10,891 nucleotides of DNA. Origin: Candidatus Gastranaerophilales bacterium (GTDB lineage: Bacteria; Cyanobacteriota; Vampirovibrionia; Gastranaerophilales; Gastranaerophilaceae). The translations under genes were made by a program, and so were the position numbers. The DNA lies in contig JAJQFK010000207.1 in the NCBI GenBank assembly GCA_021201175.1, positions 1 to 10,891 of the forward strand, given 5' to 3'. The notes below the pieces were generated by a model that saw nothing but the letters and a program-made list of their open reading frames with translations, was not told the DNA's origin and searched no databases. Shown in pieces: positions 1-6,447 of the stretch (its first letter is position 1; every line of letters begins with the position of its first letter).

Positions 1-1069
1 TAATTCCCTGCGCATTTTTTTGAATTAAATCAGGAAATTTTTTATTTTTATCAAGGAATTTTGTAAATCCTTTTTCAAAGAGTTCACTGCCGAAAATCGT
101 ATAAAATACTACAAGAGGAACTCGTGTCCATACTTCATAGACATCAAGTTTTCCTCTGTCCTGTGCCGCTTTTGAGTAACCGAATAATCCAAGAATGGCT
201 GTTAAAGCAAGCTGACCTTTGCTTAATCCCAGTTTGCCGTTATTATTAGCGAAATCAAGACTAAATTTTCCCAGAGTATCATTTAATTTTTCGGATTTTA
301 AACCTATTTTATCCGCTCCCTTTGCCAGTGCTTTACCGGGTTCTAATATTGCTTTTGACACTGTTTGAAGTTTATCGGATTTGTGTCCGAATAAACATAG
401 TCCTATTCCTGCTGCTGCTCCCGTTACAGATATAAGAGCCGCTTTTTTTAACTGTTTTTTTGCATTGTTTTCCACTCTTTGCTGTTGTTGTGCATCTTCT
501 TTTTCGCAATGAGTTTTGTCCAGATTCGCTATATTGTTAAAATTACTTTTTTTGAATGTTTTAAGTGTAAACAAATTTTTGGCAAAACTTAAAGTGTATT
601 CCGCTGCCGGTATCGCTGCACATGCCAGAACTATTCCGGCTTTAGAAGCAATTGCCCTTTTTTTTACTTCTTCTGAAAATGCAGTATTCTTTGTAATTTC
701 TTCAACTGTTTTTGGAATTTGCTCATTTATTGTTTCTTTTAAATTTTTTGGAACAATATTCTTAAAAACTTTATTCCTGAATAATTTTTCACCTAAAATC
801 GGTGAAGCAAAGTAAAAAATACCTGATTCTAAAAACTCAAGGAAACTCATTTCCGCAAAATCAGCTTTACTTCTTGAAAATATTGCTTTAGGCGCCCAGT
901 TTGTTGCAGTATCCTGTATAAATCTTGTAGATGAAAGATTTTCCTGTGATTTTATAAAACAATCAGCAGCTTTTGCCGCAAGTGAAAATCCATTTTGTGT
1001 TCCGATTCCGGTAAATGATGATGTTTTATTATAATTTTTATTATATTGTTTGTTATTAATTATGTTCAT
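1..1069 (-). CDS. Hypothetical protein with hydrophobic segments, 3' end outside window
   Basis: I do not recognise this protein. Reading from the ATG at 1069-1067, 356 codons stay open to the window edge, so the C-terminus is missing. AGAGG five bases upstream of the ATG (in CAGAGGTTAAAATG) is a good ribosome site and fixes the start. There is no N-terminal signal peptide: residues 1-20 are polar (many Asn, Lys and Tyr) and end in SSFTGIG. Hydrophobic stretches follow at about 75-93, 142-163, 208-228 (Gly/Ala-rich) and 286-298, and 317-327 is another. A Gln/Glu/Lys-rich stretch lies at about 186-208. This pattern fits a membrane-associated protein, or helical hairpins entering a membrane, but no catalytic motif is visible. 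The gene sits directly behind the structured leader and terminator at 1121-1306. No clear -10/-35 pair lies between that terminator and the start codon, so its expression probably depends on read-through of the leader. Confidence 0.8.
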   Translation of the reverse strand, partial: MNIINNKQYNKNYNKTSSFTGIGTQNGFSLAAKAADCFIKSQENLSSTRFIQDTATNWAPKAIFSRSKADFAEMSFLEFLESGIFYFASPILGEKLFRNKVFKNIVPKNLKETINEQIPKTVEEITKNTAFSEEVKKRAIASKAGIVLACAAIPAAEYTLSFAKNLFTLKTFKKSNFNNIANLDKTHCEKEDAQQQQRVENNAKKQLKKAALISVTGAAAGIGLCLFGHKSDKLQTVSKAILEPGKALAKGADKIGLKSEKLNDTLGKFSLDFANNNGKLGLSKGQLALTAILGLFGYSKAAQDRGKLDVYEVWTRVPLVVFYTIFGSELFEKGFTKFLDKNKKFPDLIQKNAQGI

Positions 1070-1090
1070 TTTAACCTCTGTTTAAGTTCA

Positions 1091-1107
1091 CCCGAAAAAA
1101 TTTCGAG
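1091..1107 (-). promoter_or_regulatory. Small hairpin between terminator and ribosome site
   Basis: On the minus strand CTCGAAA, a TTT loop and TTTCGGG form a seven-pair stem with one U-G pair. It lies between the terminator and the AGAGG ribosome site of the gene starting at 1069. It has no T-run after it, so it is not a second terminator. It could affect translation or RNA stability, but it may also be chance in AT-rich DNA. Confidence 0.35.
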
Positions 1108-1120
1108 ATAAAGTTTACAT

Positions 1121-1149
1121 AAAAAAAAACTGCCTGAACGGCAGTTTTT
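1121..1149 (-). terminator. Intrinsic terminator before the 1069 gene
   Basis: On the minus strand ACTGCC (1145-1140), loop GTTCA and GGCAGT (1134-1129) form a perfect GC-containing stem. It extends by A-T pairs to ten base pairs (1149-1140 with 1134-1125). Nine consecutive T (complement of 1121-1129) complete a textbook Rho-independent terminator for leftward transcription. It ends the RNA started at about 1271 and lies 51 nt before the next start codon. It also stops any read-through from the gene ending at 1340, which has no hairpin of its own nearer its stop. The A-run on the other side makes it partly bidirectional, but no plus-strand gene approaches it. Confidence 0.85.
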
Positions 1150-1271
1150 GAATTATCTTAAACGAGGTTTACATTCGTACAAAATAATCACTGCCGGATT
1201 TTACACCCTGCATCTGCATTTGCATATTCATATTTTGTACGGTCGTTTTAAACATAATTCAAATTTACCCC
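1147..1271 (-). ncRNA. Structured RNA: attenuator leader or small RNA
   Basis: The transcript predicted from the promoter at 1278-1306 would begin near 1271 and run into the terminator at 1121-1149. Its ends and middle are complementary in three nested helices. P1 is 1254-1263 with 1147-1156, ten perfect pairs. P2 is about 1243-1251 with 1158-1165, eight pairs with one bulged A. P3 is 1231-1241 with 1176-1186, eleven perfect pairs. P2 and P3 are separated by a one-sided loop of about ten bases, and P3 closes an apical loop of 44 bases. CGGCAGU in that loop (1196-1190) can pair over seven bases with ACUGCCG of the terminator 5' arm (1145-1139), so it could act as an antiterminator. I cannot match it to a named RNA family. 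Promoter, fold and terminator together support a real RNA; whether it is a leader of the 1069 gene or independent is inference. Confidence 0.6.
1169..1255 (-). CDS. 28-codon Met-rich ORF in the structured leader (possible leader peptide)
   Basis: ATG at 1255-1253 opens 28 codons ending in TAA at 1169-1171, about 20 bases before the terminator stem. The peptide has six Met, four of them alternating with Asn/Gln at positions 9, 11, 13 and 15 (MNMQMQMQ). They are encoded by near-identical tandem hexamers of the ATGCAR kind. Its start would be only about 16 nt from the predicted RNA 5' end, and the sole purine-rich site (GGGGG) is about 12 nt from the ATG, so initiation would be weak. The ORF overlaps all three predicted helices, so translation and folding would exclude each other, as in leader-peptide attenuators. 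It may equally be a chance ORF in a non-coding RNA. Confidence 0.3.
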   Translation of the reverse strand: MFKTTVQNMNMQMQMQGVKSGSDYFVRM

Positions 1272-1277
1272 CACTAC

Positions 1278-1306
1278 AGGATAATCTAAACATGTATAGT
1301 TGTCAA
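1278..1306 (-). promoter_or_regulatory. Sigma-70 type promoter of the structured RNA
   Basis: On the minus strand a perfect -35 TTGACA (1306-1301) is followed after exactly 17 bases by a -10 TATCCT (1283-1278), four of six consensus bases. Initiation is expected near the G-run at about 1271. This is the best -35 element noticed in the window. It lies only 34 bases beyond the stop codon of the gene ending at 1340, so it marks a separate transcription unit and not a continuation of that gene. Confidence 0.65.
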
Positions 1307-1339
1307 TATTTTGTGCTGATTTATAAAATGAATTCTACA

Positions 1340-2842
1340 TCAGTTATCAGAAATCTCTGTATTTTTTACGACATACTTTTGTTTTGAGCTATTAATCTTA
1401 TCAGGAATTGTACGAATCAAAATGCCCTGCTCCAATAACGGATTAATAACTCTTTGAAGTATATTATTTTTTGATTTTAATCCTAAATAATCTTTTATTT
1501 CAGCCGAAGTCCTTGGAATAGTACAAAATTCTATAGTAAGTTTTTGATTTTTAGACTGTATCACTTTTTCTTTGACTGTATCACTTGACTGTATCACTTT
1601 TCCTTTGACTGTATCACTTGACTGTATCACTTTTTTCTCTGTTACTTCATTTTCCTGCAAACTAATAGAAAACAAATTATGCTTTAATTCAAAAGTAAAC
1701 ATATTTTCATCTCTTATAATTGGTTCGTTACCTGTGTACTCTTTGCAATAATGAATAATCTTTTCAATGCCGGATCCTAATTCTTCAACTATCCCTATTT
1801 CTTTAAAAAATCTGGTTATATTAGGGTTTTTAGGATGTGTAACCAAATTGTCAAGATTTATTATCCCGTTAATATAAGGTTTATTACTATTTTCAGTGTG
1901 TATTAAATTTCGTTGAATTATAATTCTTGTAGGTTCGGCATTTGCATACTCTTTATGAACAATAATATTAGCGACAAGTTCTCTAAATATATTTTCTCGT
2001 AAATTTATGCGCTGTGAACCTTCTAAATAAAATGGATTGGGTAAATGTTTTGCGATAAACTCCAGTATTTTATCATAAGATTCTAATAGATTGGTTGTCC
2101 TCAAATCTAACCTATCATCATATCTTGTAATATTATTTACTCTTTTCAAAACATCTATTCTATACGCAGGCAAAGCAGATGCAATAAGTTCATCTGTTCC
2201 GAATAATAATATAGCAGCTAAAGTATATCCTTTTTCTCCGGTTCTCGGATCTTCTATGTATAATGAAGAACGTTTTAAAATTGTTAAATTATCCATTTCT
2301 TTCCATGGATGATTTGAGTTTTGGATAAGTGCAAGTTTTCTTCCTCTTTCAATTAAATCTTCCCTTAATTGTTCGTATCTGACTGCGGGAAATATTCTGT
2401 TTTCAGAATACGAAGAATCCTTAGTTAAATATAGTTTGGAAATCGCATTATTGTTATTAGAAATATCAAAATCTGATTCATTTTGTCTTATAAATGTTTT
2501 TCCATTACATCTATGAACTTGGGAACTTTGAAAAACACTGATATATAAAATTGTTTTTCCTTCTATTTCAATGTCTTTTATATCCAAATGAATTGCCGGA
2601 TTAATTTTAGAACCACTATTCATAACATTAATAAAATCATTCTTCATGTTATTAATTTTATTGGAAGATACTCCTGTAATTTTACCATTATCTTTAACAC
2701 CAAGAATAATTTCGCCGCCATCTGTATTTAAAAAAGCACAAATAGTTTCGTATGTACTTTTTGGAAATTCCAATAAAGCTTCTTTAAATTCTACTTTTTG
2801 ATTTTCCCCTTGTTCTAATAATTTTTTGATATTCCTTAGCAT
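1340..2842 (-). CDS. Putative transcriptional regulator, AlbA_2 / RecG C-terminal-like ATP-binding domains
   Basis: A 500-residue protein of the Schlafen AlbA_2-type putative regulators. The AlbA_2-like N-terminal domain is at about 14-130, with VEFKEAL at 17-23 and the GGEIILGVKDNG core at 42-53. The domain resembling the RecG C-terminal/HATPase_c_4 family lies at about 285-365, with RELVANIIVHKEY (287-299), HPKNPNI (336-342) and ELGSGIEKI (354-362). A winged-helix-like region is at about 436-492 (SAEIKDYLGL, then the LLEQGILIR wing). In the family the middle region usually has an NPG motif; here that stretch reads ENSNKPYING. Residues about 405-430 hold an 11-residue tandem repeat (VIQSSDTVKGK and variants). 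Members are thought to bind DNA and nucleotide, and some occur in defence or accessory loci; the target here cannot be told. The ATG lacks a Shine-Dalgarno sequence and follows a -10 element directly. The gene is alone on its strand between other transcription units. Confidence 0.8.
   Translation of the reverse strand: MLRNIKKLLEQGENQKVEFKEALLEFPKSTYETICAFLNTDGGEIILGVKDNGKITGVSSNKINNMKNDFINVMNSGSKINPAIHLDIKDIEIEGKTILYISVFQSSQVHRCNGKTFIRQNESDFDISNNNNAISKLYLTKDSSYSENRIFPAVRYEQLREDLIERGRKLALIQNSNHPWKEMDNLTILKRSSLYIEDPRTGEKGYTLAAILLFGTDELIASALPAYRIDVLKRVNNITRYDDRLDLRTTNLLESYDKILEFIAKHLPNPFYLEGSQRINLRENIFRELVANIIVHKEYANAEPTRIIIQRNLIHTENSNKPYINGIINLDNLVTHPKNPNITRFFKEIGIVEELGSGIEKIIHYCKEYTGNEPIIRDENMFTFELKHNLFSISLQENEVTEKKVIQSSDTVKGKVIQSSDTVKEKVIQSKNQKLTIEFCTIPRTSAEIKDYLGLKSKNNILQRVINPLLEQGILIRTIPDKINSSKQKYVVKNTEISDN
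1554..1632. repeat. Tandem repeat: five copies of GACTGTATCACTT
   Basis: The 13-mer GACTGTATCACTT (plus strand) starts at 1554, 1574, 1587, 1607 and 1620, with alternating steps of 20 and 13 bases. This gives a 33-bp higher-order unit. It lies inside the gene at 1340-2842 and is in frame: each 33-bp unit adds 11 residues (VIQSSDTVKGK, then VIQSSDTVKEK, then VIQS and divergence). It forms a linker between the ATP-binding-like domain and the C-terminal winged helix. The near-perfect copies point to recent expansion, and copy number probably varies between strains. Confidence 0.9.
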
Positions 2843-2848
2843 AGGTTG

Positions 2849-2857
2849 ATTATATCA
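2849..2857 (-). promoter_or_regulatory. Extended -10 promoter, probably giving a leaderless mRNA
   Basis: On the minus strand TGATATAAT (2857-2849) matches the extended -10 consensus TGnTATAAT exactly. Only six bases (CAACCT) separate it from the ATG at 2842, so transcription would start at or within a base or two of the start codon. No -35 better than TTAAAA is found at the usual distance, which an extended -10 can tolerate. No purine-rich ribosome site lies before the ATG. Confidence 0.55.
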
Positions 2858-2938
2858 TATTTTCAGCTATTTTAATATTTTATAAAATTTATGTTTATAC
2901 TTTTTAATAACTATCTGCTATATGAATATTCTTATACT

Positions 2939-2947
2939 TGTTATAAA
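2939..2947 (+). promoter_or_regulatory. Possible extended -10 for the TPR-dus operon
   Basis: TGTTATAAA at 2939-2947 resembles an extended -10 (TGn followed by TATAAA). It would give a leader of about 35 nt before the ATG at 2989. The -35 position (about 2919-2924, TATATG) is poor. The region is very AT-rich, so other starts are possible. It is the best candidate in the 146-base divergent gap 2843-2988, which otherwise holds only the opposing promoter at 2849-2857. Confidence 0.35.
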
Positions 2948-2988
2948 ATTGATTATATTCCGGCAGTAATTGTGGAGATATGTAAGAC

Positions 2989-5115
2989 ATGAAAAAAGTA
3001 ATCGGGCTTTTTATATGTATTTTGTTGATTCAAAATGCGGCTGTTGCCCAAACAGTGTACGATGATTCATACGAAGAAAATCCTAATTATATACAGGGAA
3101 ATAAGTATCTTCAAAGTTCTCAATATTCAAGCGCTATTAATGAATTTAAAAAAGCAATCAGGGTTAATTCCAATGATATATCAGCTTTAATCGGTTTATC
3201 GAATGCATATAATTTAAGGGCTGTGTATTATAATAATACGGTCAAAGATACGGCGAAAGCTATATCTGATTTAAAATCTGCGCTATTTTTTGTCAAATAT
3301 TATGCAGGTGATACCGCAGGCGCAATTTCTGCTTCATCTGTTGATGCAATAAGAAAAAATCTTTCAACACTTGAAACATCTTCAAAACAAAACATCACTG
3401 CGGAAGGCAGAATATCGACAGCAAAATCTGCACGAATAAAAGGAGAATTTGCCGCCGCCGCTTATGATTATTACCAAATTATTAATGATTCAACATATAA
3501 AGCACAGGCAAACTCCGGACTCGGAGATATTTATAAAATATTTAACAGACCTGAAAAAGCTATTAGTTTTTATAAAGAAGCCCTACGCATAAATCCCGAT
3601 GATAATGATGTACATTTAAAACTTGCAAGAACTTATGAACAGGTAAATGACTTTAATTCTTCTTTGAATGAATATTCCTACGCGCTTGATTCTTCAAACG
3701 ACAAAGAAGATATATTAAGTTCTTTAGAACGTATCTGGCAAAAAAAAGTTGATGAATCACCAAAAGATGCTGAAGCGCATGCCAATTTAGGCGTTATTTA
3801 TCAAAAAGAGAAGCGTTATCAGGAAGCTATGAAAGAATATATGCAGGCAGAACAGCTTAATCCTGCAAATATTAATACTAAAATTAATATCGGTACTTTA
3901 TATCAGGAGCAAAAAAAATATGATTCCGCTCTAAATACTTATAACTCGATTTTACAGTCGCAGCCTAAAAATACTAAAGTACTTGTTTATAAAGCAGAAT
4001 GTTTAAAGGCGTTGAAAAAGAATGAAGAAGCCGTTGCAATATACAAAACCGCACTAAATTTGGAACCTTCCGATTCTTCTATAAAAGCCGCTCTTTTTGA
4101 ACTTTTAAAGGATACAATGTCTACTGACGATGTACTTGACTTCTTGTATAAAAATGTTCAAAACAGCCCCATGGATGCTGATTCATACTATGAGCTTGCT
4201 TATGAACTTCATAAGGCAGGAAAGCTCGATGATGCAATTGTATATTATAATCAAACTATAAAACTTAATAAAAAGAAGATTGATGCATACATAAATCTTT
4301 CACAGGTTTACAGACAAAAAAATAACTATCAGGAAGCATATAATATAATAAATACAGCTAAATCAATCGCACCGGATAATGAACTTGTAAAAAAGCAGTT
4401 TGATATTACTGCTGCGGATTTTTCCGCAAGTAACTATAATACTGCTTCTAATGCTCTGCAAAGCGGTGATTATCAAAAAGCGATAACAGAATATAGCAAA
4501 ATAAATCCTCCTACTGTGGATTCTCTCATTGGAATTGCGGCAGCATATCAATATTTAGGAAATAATATTAACGCAATTGAAAATTACAAAAAAGCAATGG
4601 AACTCGATTCTAAAAATGCAGATATTCCTTTTTACATAGCTTCTTTATATGCAAATTCCGGCGATGACGAAAAGGCGCGTCAATATCTCGAAATTGCACT
4701 TTCTAAAAATCCGTCAAATTCGCAGGCAAAAGAACTATCTGATTATCTTGCCCAAAAGCAGGCTGCCGATTATTTAACACAAGCAGTTAACATGTATGAT
4801 TCAGGTAAATATAAAGAATCAATTCCCTTGTTTGATAAAATTATAAATTTATCACCTGATAACGGCAATGCATATTACTATCGTGCATTGGCTTATGATG
4901 GTATTAACAGCTATCAAAAAGCAATTTCAGACTACAAATCAGCTTTAAAATATTCTCCGGATATGATTATTGCGTACTACTCACTGGGCGTGGACTATGA
5001 TGCTATAGAAAATTACCAATCAGCAAAGGAGAATTACAGGAAGTTTGTTGAACTTTATAATTCTGATGATGATTTTAAGGCTTATGCAAAACAGAGAATT
5101 GAAGAAATAAAATGA
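2989..5115 (+). CDS. Exported tetratricopeptide (TPR) repeat protein
   Basis: A 708-residue protein. The N-terminus has Lys2-Lys3, a hydrophobic core (VIGLFICILLI) and AAVAQ, a plausible signal peptidase I site after Ala20. There is no lipobox Cys. The mature protein is made almost wholly of TPR helix pairs. Clear units lie at about 34-67, 172-205, 206-239, 262-295, 296-329, 330-363, 397-430, 431-464, 511-544, 545-578, 591-624, 626-659 and 660-692. They carry typical motif ends such as YKEALRINPDD, YMQAEQLNPAN and YKTALNLEPSD. TPR arrays are protein-binding scaffolds; an exported one may assemble envelope or secretion complexes, but the partner is unknown. The start is set by the signal peptide and GGAG at 2974-2977, 11 nt before the ATG. 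Its stop overlaps the next gene as ATGA, so the two are probably translationally coupled. Confidence 0.88.
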   Translation: MKKVIGLFICILLIQNAAVAQTVYDDSYEENPNYIQGNKYLQSSQYSSAINEFKKAIRVNSNDISALIGLSNAYNLRAVYYNNTVKDTAKAISDLKSALFFVKYYAGDTAGAISASSVDAIRKNLSTLETSSKQNITAEGRISTAKSARIKGEFAAAAYDYYQIINDSTYKAQANSGLGDIYKIFNRPEKAISFYKEALRINPDDNDVHLKLARTYEQVNDFNSSLNEYSYALDSSNDKEDILSSLERIWQKKVDESPKDAEAHANLGVIYQKEKRYQEAMKEYMQAEQLNPANINTKINIGTLYQEQKKYDSALNTYNSILQSQPKNTKVLVYKAECLKALKKNEEAVAIYKTALNLEPSDSSIKAALFELLKDTMSTDDVLDFLYKNVQNSPMDADSYYELAYELHKAGKLDDAIVYYNQTIKLNKKKIDAYINLSQVYRQKNNYQEAYNIINTAKSIAPDNELVKKQFDITAADFSASNYNTASNALQSGDYQKAITEYSKINPPTVDSLIGIAAAYQYLGNNINAIENYKKAMELDSKNADIPFYIASLYANSGDDEKARQYLEIALSKNPSNSQAKELSDYLAQKQAADYLTQAVNMYDSGKYKESIPLFDKIINLSPDNGNAYYYRALAYDGINSYQKAISDYKSALKYSPDMIIAYYSLGVDYDAIENYQSAKENYRKFVELYNSDDDFKAYAKQRIEEIK

Positions 5116-6104
5116 CAATCCCGTTAAAGACATCAAAAATTAAAATTGGAAATATCACGATTAACAGTATTGCTGCATTGTCGCCGCTTGCCGGAGTAAC
5201 AGATTTCGTTTTAAGACAATTAATAAGGGAATACAGCCCCGATTGTCTTTTGGTTACGGAAATGATAAGTTCTGAAGCCCTTGTACAAAATCCCGATTCA
5301 AATATAACATTTACAAATGCAAAAGAAAGTCCCGTTTCATTTCAAATTGAAGGTCATAAGCCTGAATTAATGGCAAAATCAGCTAAAATACTTGAAAATA
5401 AAGCTTCTATTATTGATATAAACATGGGGTGTCCTATTAACAAAATAGTTAAAGGACATGACGGATGCGCGTTAATGAAAAATCCTTCACTCGCCCGGGA
5501 TATTGTTACAGCAGTCGCAGAAACAGTTAGTATTCCGGTAACGTGTAAATTTCGTTTGGGGTGGGGGCAGGATACCAAAAATTTTGTAGAGTTTGCGCAA
5601 GCAATGCAAGAATCCGGAGCACAAGCCGTAACAGTGCATGCCAGAACACGCTCTCAGCTATATTCCGGCAATGCAGATTGGAACGAATTATCTAAACTTC
5701 GCGGAGAAATAGATATTCCATATTTTGCTAACGGAGATATTATTTCTCCCGAAACAGCAAAAAAATGTCTTGAAATTTCTAAAGCCGACGGAATCGCTAT
5801 AGGGCGTGCTTCTATGGGTGATTTATCCTTAATTTACAGAATAGAAAAATTTATCAATGAAGGATTATTAATTCAAGAACCTGATTTAAATACAAAAATC
5901 GAAATGCTAAAAAAACATCTTGATTGTGAAATAGCGTTCAGAGGGGAAGAAAACGGAATCAAATTTTTTAGAAAATTTTATCCATGCTACATTAAAAATA
6001 TAAGGGGCGGCGGAGAATACCGGCATAGACTTGTAACAGAATTGAATTATGATAAAATTATATCGATATTAAGAGAAATTGTTATTAATGGTTCCGAATC
6101 CTAA
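5112..6104 (+). CDS. dusB: tRNA-dihydrouridine synthase, DusB/NifR3 type
   Basis: FMN-dependent enzyme that reduces specific uridines in tRNA to dihydrouridine with NAD(P)H; cytoplasmic. The 330 residues match the usual family length. The N-terminal TIM barrel has SPLAGVTD (24-31), TEMISSEAL (49-57), the signature DINMGCP (102-108) with the expected catalytic Cys107, KFRLGW (146-151), VHARTR (175-180), ANGDI (206-210) and AIGRASMGD (229-237). The last six segments match the flavin- and tRNA-binding pattern of the DusB subgroup. The helical C-terminal tRNA-binding domain covers about 260-325. The assignment to DusB rather than another Dus class is by motif resemblance only. The ATG overlaps the stop of the upstream TPR gene (ATGA, 5112-5115), and the gene's end is overlapped by the GIY-YIG gene, so all three are likely one transcript. 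Nothing suggests a functional link between tRNA modification and the TPR protein. Confidence 0.93.
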   Translation: MTIPLKTSKIKIGNITINSIAALSPLAGVTDFVLRQLIREYSPDCLLVTEMISSEALVQNPDSNITFTNAKESPVSFQIEGHKPELMAKSAKILENKASIIDINMGCPINKIVKGHDGCALMKNPSLARDIVTAVAETVSIPVTCKFRLGWGQDTKNFVEFAQAMQESGAQAVTVHARTRSQLYSGNADWNELSKLRGEIDIPYFANGDIISPETAKKCLEISKADGIAIGRASMGDLSLIYRIEKFINEGLLIQEPDLNTKIEMLKKHLDCEIAFRGEENGIKFFRKFYPCYIKNIRGGGEYRHRLVTELNYDKIISILREIVINGSES

Positions 6105-6348
6105 AAAATTTTATGTATACATTATAAAAACAGTAAATAATACACTCTATTGCGGTTATACAGATGATGTAGAACGCCGGTATAAATTGCATTGTGAAGG
6201 AAAAGCGGCAAAATATACAAAGGCAAATAAACCTTCTAAACTTGTATATGTTAAAGAATTTGAAACGAAACAAGAAGCTCTGAAAGAAGAATATAGAATA
6301 AAACAACTCACAAAACTGCAAAAAGAAAAATTGATTAATAATGATTGA
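6088..6348 (+). CDS. Small GIY-YIG domain protein (YhbQ/UPF0213-like)
   Basis: An 86-residue single-domain member of the short GIY-YIG nuclease-like family. Numbered from this ATG, the first motif reads YVYII (9-13) in place of GIY, followed by LYCGYTDDVERR with the conserved Tyr, Gly, Thr and Arg. Then come KAAKYT, PSKLVYVKEF and a Glu-rich EALKEEYRIKQL segment containing the expected conserved acidic residue, and the C-terminal KLQKEKLI. The family is related to UvrC and homing nuclease domains, but the cellular role of the short forms is mostly unclear. An in-frame TTG at 6079 would add three residues. I prefer the ATG at 6088 because AAGAGA (6071-6076) is 11 nt from it and only 2 nt from the TTG. 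It overlaps the end of the dihydrouridine synthase by 17 nt and closes that operon. Confidence 0.85.
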   Translation: MVPNPKKFYVYIIKTVNNTLYCGYTDDVERRYKLHCEGKAAKYTKANKPSKLVYVKEFETKQEALKEEYRIKQLTKLQKEKLINND

Positions 6349-6382
6349 CTTAATTTAAAACATATTAGCAATACTATCCAAC

Positions 6383-6422
6383 AATGGCGAGCAGAACTGA
6401 AACCGTCATTTGCGAGTTTTTT
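6383..6422 (+). terminator. Weak hairpin between convergent operons, repeat-like
   Basis: AATGGCG (6383-6389) and CGTCATT (6404-6410) form a seven-pair stem with one G-U pair. A T-run follows at 6417-6422 after the six bases TGCGAG. The distance to the T-run makes this a poor terminator as drawn; a shorter fold of AAACCG with CGAGTTT would abut the Ts. It is the only candidate in the 99-base gap 6349-6447 where the GIY-YIG gene and the HTH gene converge. On the minus strand no T-run follows. Confidence 0.3.
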
Positions 6423-6447
6423 AAGTAATTTGAATCAACACTTTATA

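Noticed and set aside
516..815. Plus-strand 99-codon hydrophobic ORF
   Set aside because: It is antisense to the better-supported minus-strand gene 1-1069, which has a ribosome site and an open frame across 356 codons.
1147..1263. Miniature inverted-repeat element (MITE)
   Set aside because: The outer inverted repeats would fit, but no target duplication is seen and the promoter and terminator frame the element. Kept only as an alternative for the RNA.
1147..1271. 6S RNA, cobalamin or another known riboswitch
   Set aside because: GGGUGUAAAAUCC faintly recalls the cobalamin core, but the rest of the aptamer is absent. The single long hairpin with a 44-base apical loop does not fit the 6S layout.
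1148..1387. Plus-strand 79-codon ORF antisense to the structured RNA and the end of the regulator gene
   Set aside because: No ribosome site or protein-like composition was seen, and it crosses the promoter, helices and part of the terminator of the minus strand.
1554..1632. CRISPR array
   Set aside because: The 13-bp repeats have spacers of 0 and 7 bases and lie in frame inside a coding gene.
6085..6371. Minus-strand ORFs across the GIY-YIG gene
   Set aside because: They are antisense to a gene with clear family motifs and show only the Phe/Cys-rich composition expected from Lys/Glu-rich coding DNA.
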